Positions 57,636-64,000 of a DNA stretch of 64,000 bases are shown here, one piece after another. The notes under the pieces are model-generated. The model did not search any database. It had not been told where the DNA came from and saw only the letters and a program-made list of their open reading frames with translations. This DNA comes from Alkalibacter mobilis (GTDB lineage Bacteria > Bacillota > Clostridia > Eubacteriales > Alkalibacteraceae). The stretch's first letter is position 1; every line of letters starts with the position of its first letter. The stretch covers positions 1 through 64,000 of the forward strand of contig NZ_JADNRK010000008.1 of assembly GCF_015594845.1 (NCBI RefSeq), given 5' to 3'. The translations under genes were made by a program, and so were the position numbers.

Positions 57636-58778
57636 TTATAGAGATAATATCTCGTTTCTTTTTATATATATCTTTGGTACCCTTTCCTTGGTCATGCAAG
57701 TGATTTCGTAATTGATGGTCCCCATGATTTCTGCAATTTCTTCAATTGGAACGCCCTCACCGTACAGACACACATCCTGACCTACAACAAAACCATCGGA
57801 TCCTGTTATGTCGATCATTGTCTGATCCATGCATATGGTGCCGACAACAGGATAAAAATCACCGTTTATCCATACTCTGGATCTGCCGGACAGAAGACGG
57901 CTGTATCCGTCTGCATAGCCTACAGGCAGTGTTGCTATAAGCCTGTCTCCATTTGCGATGAATTTTCTTCCGTAACTGACGCTGTCTCCCGACCCGATGC
58001 ATTTTATATGGGCAATCTCCGTTACGAATTTTTTTATCGGAAAAATCTCGATATTGTTTTTTTCCACTTCATCAGATGGATACATTCCATAAAGTATAAT
58101 GCCGGGCCTTACCATGTCGTATTTGCTTTTTGGCAAATCCAAAATACCGGCGCTGTTTGCCATATGCTTTATGGGTATGTGCAAGCCATTGGATTCCAAC
58201 AATTGAATCAGCTCATCAAATCTTTCCATTTGAAGCATTGAAAAGGACTTGTCCTTAGAATCCGATTCTGCAAAATGGGAAAATATCCCCTCTACTTCAA
58301 TGTTTTTCAGCGACGCTATCTTCATGACCGATCCTGCGGCCTCTTTGGCCTTAAATCCAATCCTTCCCATGCCCGTATCTATCTTGATGTGGATTTTTGT
58401 CTTTCCCTTTGCCGCTCTGGAAAGTTCTTCGGCAAAATCCAGTTGATAGACCGTTGGAGTTATCTTCCATTCAAGGATCTTCTGGATATGACTTTTAGGT
58501 GTGTAACCCAAAACTAGAATGTCGGTGTCAATAGAATTCTTTCTCAACTCAATTGCTTCGTCGTCTACAGCCACGCCAAATATGCGGGCTCCGGCTTCCA
58601 CTAAAGCCTTGCTGCACTCCACCGCTCCATGTCCATATGCGTCGGCCTTTACTACAGGCATCACTTCCACACGGGCCCCTGCGTGATTTTTGATCCTGTT
58701 ATAGTTTTCGATCAAAAGATCCAGATTTATTTCACATCTGGTGGGTCGGCAGTTCAATTGTATCTTCTTTGGATCCAC
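57636..58778 (-). CDS. alr: Alanine racemase
   Basis: Alr interconverts L- and D-alanine for peptidoglycan using PLP. The 380-residue protein has the PLP lysine in VMPVVKADAYGHG, the catalytic Tyr region SGDSVSYGRKF and the RPGIILYG segment. The start is GTG 58778, which overlaps the end of mtnN by one base within GATATAGTGG, so translation is coupled. The extension MDPKKIQLNCRPTR before the usual CEINLDLL start is normal for the family. Confidence 0.95.
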   Translation of the reverse strand: MDPKKIQLNCRPTRCEINLDLLIENYNRIKNHAGARVEVMPVVKADAYGHGAVECSKALVEAGARIFGVAVDDEAIELRKNSIDTDILVLGYTPKSHIQKILEWKITPTVYQLDFAEELSRAAKGKTKIHIKIDTGMGRIGFKAKEAAGSVMKIASLKNIEVEGIFSHFAESDSKDKSFSMLQMERFDELIQLLESNGLHIPIKHMANSAGILDLPKSKYDMVRPGIILYGMYPSDEVEKNNIEIFPIKKFVTEIAHIKCIGSGDSVSYGRKFIANGDRLIATLPVGYADGYSRLLSGRSRVWINGDFYPVVGTICMDQTMIDITGSDGFVVGQDVCLYGEGVPIEEIAEIMGTINYEITCMTKERVPKIYIKRNEILSL

Positions 58779-59461
58779 TATATCTCACCCAACATTCCTT
58801 CAATTATGATGCAGGATTTAATTGCCGATTCTTTCATGAATTTTCCATAATCCACTTCTACTTCTTCATTGGCTTTATCTGATATTGCCCTGACCACCAT
58901 GAAAGGGATTTCGTTCAAACTACACACATGGGCTATTGCTCCGCCCTCCATCTCCACACAGTATCCTTTAAATTCCGAATGAAGAAAATCCTTGGTTTTG
59001 CTGTCTCCCACCGCTTGATCTCCCGTCACGATCCTTCCCTTGAATGTTCTAAAAGATTTGCTGGATTTTTCACAGGCCTCCAAAAGACTTTTGTCGGTTT
59101 TGAATACGCTGCACTTTAGACCTGGAACGATTCCTCTGGGATCTCCGAAAATCGATGCATCTATGTCGTGTTGAATCAATTCGGTGGCAAGGACAATGTC
59201 CCCGACATCCAAATCCGGATGTAATGCTCCGGCTACTCCACTATTTATTATGGCCTCAACTTCAAATCTGTCGATCAAAATTTGGGCACACATGGCTGCA
59301 TTTACTTTGCCTATTCCAGACTTTACCAATACTATTTGTTTTCCAGCCAGGGTCCCTTCGTAAAAAACCAGGGTGGCTATCTCCCTGACATCAGCTATAG
59401 TCATTTTTTCCTTGAGCATCTGTATTTCTGTCTCCATGGCTCCAATGATTCCGATTCTCAC
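58778..59461 (-). CDS. mtnN: 5'-methylthioadenosine/S-adenosylhomocysteine nucleosidase
   Basis: MtnN cleaves adenine from MTA, SAH and 5'-deoxyadenosine, which clears inhibitory by-products of SAM-dependent and radical SAM enzymes. The 227-residue protein has GIIGAMETEIQMLKEKM, the GVAGALHPDLDVGDIVLA loop, the catalytic region VEMEGGAIAHVC and AISDKANEE. GTG 59461 is eight bases after TTGGAGG and gives the standard N-terminus. It lies between an AEC transporter gene and alr. Confidence 0.95.
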   Translation of the reverse strand: MRIGIIGAMETEIQMLKEKMTIADVREIATLVFYEGTLAGKQIVLVKSGIGKVNAAMCAQILIDRFEVEAIINSGVAGALHPDLDVGDIVLATELIQHDIDASIFGDPRGIVPGLKCSVFKTDKSLLEACEKSSKSFRTFKGRIVTGDQAVGDSKTKDFLHSEFKGYCVEMEGGAIAHVCSLNEIPFMVVRAISDKANEEVEVDYGKFMKESAIKSCIIIEGMLGEI

Positions 59462-59478
59462 AAGCAATTCCTCCAATT

Positions 59479-60402
59479 TTATATTATCGTTAGTATCCAC
59501 ACAACAAAAGGTATCGTGATCATGGATAATGTGGTGGTTATAAAAGTGCCTTCAGCTGCAAGTTCTACGTTGTTGTCATAGGATTTGGCTATGATGGAAC
59601 ACAAGGCAGCCACAGGCATTGCCATTATGACCACGGGAACTCCCAGTATTATGGGATCCGACACAAAAGGTTTCAATATCATCAACAATACCAGTGGTAT
59701 CAGCAGCAGCCTGAAGAGAGCCACCACATAAAGTTTTCCTTTTAAAAATATGCCCCCAAACGTTACTTCAGACAAAGATGCACCAATGAATATCATGGAC
59801 AATGGAGTGGTCATGTCCCCTATCATCGATAAAGGTTGATTTATCATTCCGGGGATCTTTATTGAAAATATAAAAAACATCATGCCGATGATCGTGGCTA
59901 TCAAAGCCGGAGATACCAGTTGTCTGGCTTTGAAGGAACCTTTTTCCTTTTGCATTATGTATACCCCAAGTGTAAATACCAATGCGTTGAAAGGCAGATT
60001 GAAGACAGCTCCATAAAATACAGCTTCCTGACCGAATATTGAATTGAGAACGGGAAAGCCCATGAAGGCGGCGTTTGAAAATATCATCATAAACTGATAG
60101 ACGCCTTTGTCCGGACTGCCGGACTCCCCCAAAAGCCTGGGGATCAGAAAAGCAGCCAAAAACTGTATGCTGTACGCCACCAGGGCAGTACCCAGGATAT
60201 ATCCAAGCCCTGCCAGCCTGTCCCAGGAAAATGTCAGCTGCATTGAAGTCAAAAACATCGCAGGCATCGTAACATGTGTGATGAATTTCGGGATATTGTC
60301 CGCCATTTCTTTTGTCATTATTCCAATCCGTCTGGAAACAAATCCGGTGATCCCCACAATAAACAATGTGAATATCGCTAAAAAAACATTATAAAAACTC
60401 AT
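59479..60402 (-). CDS. AEC-family transporter
   Basis: A 307-residue inner-membrane protein with about ten hydrophobic segments in the two-bundle pattern of the auxin efflux carrier family (the first is NVFLAIFTLFIVGITGFVSR; later MIFSNAAFMGFPVLNSIFGQ). Bacterial members export or import malate, citrate or other organic acids, but substrates are mostly unknown. It is upstream of mtnN by 17 bases and probably heads the unit AEC-mtnN-alr-yitT. The link with the nucleosidase does not prove a nucleoside substrate. Confidence 0.9.
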   Translation of the reverse strand: MSFYNVFLAIFTLFIVGITGFVSRRIGIMTKEMADNIPKFITHVTMPAMFLTSMQLTFSWDRLAGLGYILGTALVAYSIQFLAAFLIPRLLGESGSPDKGVYQFMMIFSNAAFMGFPVLNSIFGQEAVFYGAVFNLPFNALVFTLGVYIMQKEKGSFKARQLVSPALIATIIGMMFFIFSIKIPGMINQPLSMIGDMTTPLSMIFIGASLSEVTFGGIFLKGKLYVVALFRLLLIPLVLLMILKPFVSDPIILGVPVVIMAMPVAALCSIIAKSYDNNVELAAEGTFITTTLSMITIPFVVWILTII

Positions 60403-60555
60403 TAAGCTCTCCTATACTCTTTAATTGCACAACACTCCTTATTATCTCATTAATGGGTTCAAAAATAAAGAGTTCACAGTCGCTGAATTTCAGAATTTGA
60501 TTTCTTTATAAAAATCTGGTATAAAAAAACTATAAACCAGAAGGGGGCTAAAAAA

Positions 60556-61254
60556 ATGACCGTACATATCGGCGCCAAAAAAGATGAAATCGCAAAAACG
60601 GTTTTAATGCCCGGCGATCCGCTGAGGGCAAAGTTTATTGCCGAGAAATACTTAAAAGACTTCAAGCAGGTGACCTCCGTCAGAGGGATGCTGGGTTTTA
60701 CCGGAATCTACAAGGGAAAGGAAATTTCCGTCATGGGATCCGGTATGGGCATGCCTTCCATGGGGATATACTCATTCGAGCTGTTCACCGAGTATGATGT
60801 GGACAATATCATCAGAGTTGGATCATGCGGTTCATTTCAGGAAGATGTGAAAGTCAGAGATGTGGTCATTGCCATGGGGGCGTGCACCAACAGCCGCTAT
60901 GCTTCCCAGTACGACCTGCCCGGCACATTTTGCCCCACGGCAAGTTACAGCCTCTTGTCAAAAGCGGTTTCCGTTGCAGAAAAGTTGGATCTTCCCGTAA
61001 AAGTGGGGAATATTCTCTCCAGCGATATTTTTTACGATGACGATCCCGACTCATGGAAGAAATGGGCCCGTATGGGAGTCCTTGCTGTGGAAATGGAAGC
61101 TGCCGCACTTTACATGAATGCGGCAAAACTCAAAAAAAATGCACTGGTCATACTTACTGTAAGCGACAGTCTGGTCAGCGGAGAATTGACGACTTCTGAA
61201 GAAAGAGAAAAAACATTTACCGACATGATGGAAATTGCATTGAATTTGGCATGA
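60556..61254 (+). CDS. deoD: Purine-nucleoside phosphorylase, DeoD type
   Basis: DeoD splits purine nucleosides with phosphate to a base and ribose 1-phosphate. The 232-residue hexameric-type enzyme has MPGDPLRAKFIAEKYL, GSGMGMPSMGIYS, the base-binding VEMEAAALYM and catalytic Asp region TVSDSLVSGE. ATG 60556 follows AGAAGGGGG. It is alone on the plus strand in this block, ended by its own terminator, and would serve purine salvage. Confidence 0.96.
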   Translation: MTVHIGAKKDEIAKTVLMPGDPLRAKFIAEKYLKDFKQVTSVRGMLGFTGIYKGKEISVMGSGMGMPSMGIYSFELFTEYDVDNIIRVGSCGSFQEDVKVRDVVIAMGACTNSRYASQYDLPGTFCPTASYSLLSKAVSVAEKLDLPVKVGNILSSDIFYDDDPDSWKKWARMGVLAVEMEAAALYMNAAKLKKNALVILTVSDSLVSGELTTSEEREKTFTDMMEIALNLA

Positions 61255-61259
61255 TCAGA

Positions 61260-61283
61260 CCCCGGGAATTTTCCCGGGGTTTT
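61260..61283. terminator. Terminator between deoD and the convergent ABC gene
   Basis: CCCCGGGAA, two-base loop, TTCCCGGGG, TTTTAATTT on the plus strand. Confidence 0.82.
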
Positions 61284-61286
61284 AAT

Positions 61287-61973
61287 TTATCTCTTGATAT
61301 CCATTTCGATCCGTCCGTCTTTTACTTCCACTATCCTGTCCGCTTTTTCTGCGATCCTTCTATCGTGGGTTATTATCACAAACGTGGTCTCCAATTTTTC
61401 ATTGATATCCCTTAATATTTTATAGACAGTCTCAGTTGACTCGGAGTCCAGGTTGCCCGTGGGCTCGTCGGCTAAAATTATATCCGGTTTGTTCATAAGC
61501 GCCCTGGCAATTGCAGTTCTCTGCTGTTGTCCACCTGACATGTTGTTTGCCATGTTTGTCTTTACTGCAGACAACCCCACCATGTCCATTATTTCGTTTG
61601 CCCTGTCCTCGATTTCTTTCGTGATTGGTCCTCCTTTGATCCTGTGGGGCATCAAAACATTTTCAAAAGACGTAAATTCAGGCAGAAGATAGTGAAATTG
61701 AAAAATGAATCCCAGTGTCTTGTTTCTTAGTACTGCCAGATCCTTTTTACCGAGAGCGCTGGTTTCATTTCCCCCGATGAAAACTTTTCCCGAAGTGGGC
61801 TGATCAAGCGTGCCTATGATGTTCAACAATGTGCTCTTACCGCTGCCTGAAGCCCCAATGATGCTGTTAAAGCTTCCTTTTTCAAAGGACAGGTCGATAT
61901 CGAAAAGGACCTGGGTTTTTATCTTTTCACCGTATACTTTATTTATTTTTTCCAATCTAATCATGTCAGCCAT
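61287..61973 (-). CDS. ABC transporter ATPase, LolD/MacB type
   Basis: A 228-residue ATPase with Walker A GASGSGKSTL, the Q loop FQFHYLLPEFT, the signature NMSGGQQQRTAIARAL, Walker B DIILADEPTGNLDSE and the switch His in VIITHDRRIA. The ADEPTGNLDS phrase marks the MacB/LolD/FtsE group, which couple ATP hydrolysis to extracytoplasmic work by FtsX-type permeases. It starts at ATG 61973 with GAGGTGATC, overlapping the permease stop by eight bases. Confidence 0.94.
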   Translation of the reverse strand: MADMIRLEKINKVYGEKIKTQVLFDIDLSFEKGSFNSIIGASGSGKSTLLNIIGTLDQPTSGKVFIGGNETSALGKKDLAVLRNKTLGFIFQFHYLLPEFTSFENVLMPHRIKGGPITKEIEDRANEIMDMVGLSAVKTNMANNMSGGQQQRTAIARALMNKPDIILADEPTGNLDSESTETVYKILRDINEKLETTFVIITHDRRIAEKADRIVEVKDGRIEMDIKR

Positions 61974-63120
61974 TTCTGATCACCTCTATGGGGTTAAGCT
62001 TCAATGACTTTCTTGCGGGAATTAGCGAAGCCAGTAAACAGGCCAGTACGGCTATCCCGCCGGAGAGTGCAATGAAACCGTAATTTATGTAAAGTGCTAT
62101 TATAGGGCTTCCGTCCGGATTGACGGCAAATTTTGTAAATGCCACTGATAGGCCCAATCCCAAGGCGACGCCCAATGCGGCGCCAAACACTCCAAGCAAA
62201 AGTCCTTGAACCAGAAAAATCCTGCTGGCTGTTCCGTCTTTTATCCCCATGGCTTTGAGTATACCGATCTCCTTTGATTTTTGCATTACCGTTATGGCAA
62301 GTACACTGGATATCCCCAGTATTACCGATACCATCACGAATACCTGTATCATAATGCTGGAAATGCTTTGGCCGTTGAGCCCGCTTAGCAGTTCCTGATT
62401 TTGATCCTTCCAGTTTTCAACGACGATTTTTTCGTTGTCGATCAGTTCTTCTATTTGACCCCCGATGGTGTCCGCCAAGAATACATCTTCCACCTGCATT
62501 TCGATTGCAGTCACACTCTTATCCAAGCCAAACAGCTCCTGCGCAGTATCCAAAGTCGTCAAGATCCATGTTGCATTTATATTTGCCACTTTAAAATCAA
62601 AAAATCCGGATATCCGATATTTTTCCGTTTTCCCTTCAGCTGTAGCAAGTTCGATCTCTTCTCCAAGCGCTAGATCCAACTCATCTTTCAAGGTCTCTCC
62701 CACCATTACTTCTCCCGGATCCGGCATGAAACCTTCCATTATTTTTTCGTTAAATGAGTATATGCCCTCCGCATCATCAAACTGAAACCCCCTTACCAAT
62801 ACCGAGTCTCCGCGGTCCTCTCCCAGAACAAATGCAGGACCATCCGCCGACGGGCTAAGAGCCCTTATGCCTTCTTGATTTTGTTCTATTTCATTGAATA
62901 TCATTTCCCAATCCTCGATATTATTTTCTCCTCTTGCAGGTCTGACTGTGATCTGAGAAGAATTGCCAATGGTGGTGTCGACAAGATCCTTCTGCAATCC
63001 CTGTATCAAAAGGCCTATAAAGACCTGTACCGAGACGCCGATGGCAATACCTGCCACGATCAAGATGGTCTGACCCAGACTAAAGCGAAGAAACCTGGTT
63101 GCGATCTTAAATGAAAACAT
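61966..63120 (-). CDS. ABC transporter permease, FtsX/MacB-like
   Basis: A 384-residue permease with one N-terminal membrane helix (about residues 15-40), a large extracellular domain (about 40-250, MacB-type periplasmic-core pattern) and three C-terminal helices (about 258-280, 305-330, 345-370). This is the layout of mechanotransmitting FtsX-type permeases for lipoproteins, peptides or cell wall control. Only one permease gene is present, so it probably acts as a homodimer with the ATPase. Its ATG abuts the stop of the B12-binding gene as TAAATG. Confidence 0.9.
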   Translation of the reverse strand: MFSFKIATRFLRFSLGQTILIVAGIAIGVSVQVFIGLLIQGLQKDLVDTTIGNSSQITVRPARGENNIEDWEMIFNEIEQNQEGIRALSPSADGPAFVLGEDRGDSVLVRGFQFDDAEGIYSFNEKIMEGFMPDPGEVMVGETLKDELDLALGEEIELATAEGKTEKYRISGFFDFKVANINATWILTTLDTAQELFGLDKSVTAIEMQVEDVFLADTIGGQIEELIDNEKIVVENWKDQNQELLSGLNGQSISSIMIQVFVMVSVILGISSVLAITVMQKSKEIGILKAMGIKDGTASRIFLVQGLLLGVFGAALGVALGLGLSVAFTKFAVNPDGSPIIALYINYGFIALSGGIAVLACLLASLIPARKSLKLNPIEVIRNG

Positions 63121-63777
63121 TTAATATTCGCCCCCTTCCAAAAGGTTTTTCAGCTCATTAAAGCTCGACACATAGCCATCCACGTTGAAATCCTTTTTGA
63201 TGTCATCCACCTTGGTGAATCCATATCCACCTACAAAAATTTTAAGGTTTTCATCACATTTTTCTCTCATCATATCGATGGTTTTCTTTGCTGAAACCAA
63301 GTTATAGGGATTAGTCACGCTGATTGCAATTGCATTTAAATTCAAATGCTCAGCGACGCGGATAAATTCGTCCTTCGGAGTGCTGTTTCCTACAAATACC
63401 ACATCCCAATTCAGTAATGTAAAATAATCCGACACTATCCTGGCTCCCATGTCGTGATACTCCCCATCGGGGCATATCACCGCCACCTTTTTGTCAGGTG
63501 GAGTTGAATGATTTTTGCTCCTTTCAGCGAGCACCCGAGAATACAATGACTCGATGATCGTCCTGGCTATTCCGCTTCTTACATGTTCTCTCCAGACACA
63601 CAGATTCTTTTCGTCATTGTGGCATTCAATAGAGTTCATGGTCCTTGCCAAAATTTCTTCATAAAATTCCACAATGGTGACTCTATGCTTGTCGATCAAA
63701 GCAAGTGCAAATTCGATCGCTTCGTTCTTTGATTCAGTTTCAATAAGTTCCCTGAATTTGTTGTAGAATGCTTCCAT
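63121..63777 (-). CDS. Cobalamin B12-binding domain protein
   Basis: A 218-residue protein with a helical cap (about residues 1-95) and a B12-binding Rossmann domain (about 97-215), as in methionine synthase and CarH-like sensors. The expected lower-axial histidine motif appears as GEYHDMGARIV (Glu-x-His-x-x-Gly instead of Asp-x-His-x-x-Gly), with AISVTNPYN and FVGGYGF later. There is no helix-turn-helix. It may be a corrinoid sensor or carrier. ATG 63777 with AAGGTGGG is preferred to ATG 63804, which lacks a site. It is coupled to the ABC transporter genes. Confidence 0.85.
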   Translation of the reverse strand: MEAFYNKFRELIETESKNEAIEFALALIDKHRVTIVEFYEEILARTMNSIECHNDEKNLCVWREHVRSGIARTIIESLYSRVLAERSKNHSTPPDKKVAVICPDGEYHDMGARIVSDYFTLLNWDVVFVGNSTPKDEFIRVAEHLNLNAIAISVTNPYNLVSAKKTIDMMREKCDENLKIFVGGYGFTKVDDIKKDFNVDGYVSSFNELKNLLEGGEY

Positions 63778-63948
63778 TCTCTGTCCCACCTTTCCTTTTG
63801 CCATCGTAAACTAGTATAAACTTACCCTGTGTTTTTAAAATTCAAACCCGGGTCAGTAATTAAATTAATATGTTTTTAATATTGGGATAATGGGTATCTA
63901 ATGGTTTGAGGATACAATTGAAACAAATATTAAAAGGGGATGTAAAAT

Positions 63949-64000
63949 ATGAAAAAGTTATACAAAAACAAGGCCGACGGAATGATATCAGGAGTATGTC
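63949..64000 (+). CDS. PspC-domain protein, 5' end only
   Basis: The last 52 bases open a gene with AAAAGGGG before ATG 63949. The visible peptide MKKLYKNKADGMISGVC matches the start of the PspC domain (pattern KKLYRS..D.MIAGVCGG), a membrane-stress protein family. The gene is cut by the right edge. The 171-base gap to the divergent B12-binding gene must hold both promoters; no consensus pair is clear. Confidence 0.75.
   Translation, partial: MKKLYKNKADGMISGVC

Overview
The window reads as a chromosomal segment of a low-to-moderate GC anaerobic Firmicute (Bacillota, Clostridia-like). The support is indirect but consistent: strong AGGAGG-type ribosome sites with many GTG and TTG starts, a T-box leader, Veg, YycJ, DnaD/DnaI and YabE-type proteins, a tungsten aldehyde:ferredoxin oxidoreductase, a cysteine-type formate dehydrogenase and an arginine deiminase pair. 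Nothing looks like a prophage, insertion sequence, CRISPR array, tRNA or rRNA. Most genes lie on the minus strand.

Layout. 0.1-8.2 kb: a HEAT-repeat lipoprotein, a PhnA-like zinc protein, an AOR plus MoaD-like protein, and a formate dehydrogenase unit (fdhA-mobA-fdhD). 8.4-11.3 kb: a GNAT acetyltransferase, the cysteine unit cymR-cysK, and a HAD phosphatase. 11.4-21.4 kb: a complete de novo UMP operon in the order pyrB-I-C-F-K-D-E-carA-carB, behind a consensus promoter and a leader holding a possible 12-codon ORF. 21.5-28.7 kb: a small OB-like protein, a MEMO-AMMECR1 fusion, and a plus-strand sulfur island (ArsR regulator, an 843-residue CoA-disulfide reductase/rhodanese/TusA/DsrE-like fusion, a second reductase, a cytosolic parvulin). 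28.7-31.4 kb: arcA, an ornithine carbamoyltransferase and veg. 31.5-40.6 kb: a branched-chain amino acid operon ilvC-ilvD-ilvB-leuA-cimA-leuB under a T-box. 40.7-46.5 kb: tetR, a YhaM-like nuclease and an acyl-ACP thioesterase; then yycJ-htrA and murA. 46.7-48.6 kb: dnaD-dnaI. 48.7-52.9 kb: a YabE-like wall protein, and aroF-tyrA-tatD preceded by an attenuator. 52.9-60.4 kb: rho, a DnaA-box cluster, pyrG, yitT, alr, mtnN and an AEC transporter. 60.5-64 kb: deoD, a B12-binding protein joined to an FtsX-type ABC transporter, and the start of a PspC-domain gene.

The most interesting signal is upstream of aroF-tyrA. A consensus promoter drives a 42-codon leader ORF with 8 Tyr and 3 Phe codons in a 16-codon stretch. 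A hairpin with a run of seven T follows it, before the first gene. This has the architecture of ribosome-mediated transcription attenuation responding to charged tRNA-Tyr and tRNA-Phe. Other points worth attention are a cluster of four perfect and four near-perfect DnaA boxes in the rho-pyrG intergenic region, a Rho factor with two tandem RNA-binding cold-shock domains, and the sulfur-carrier fusion protein.
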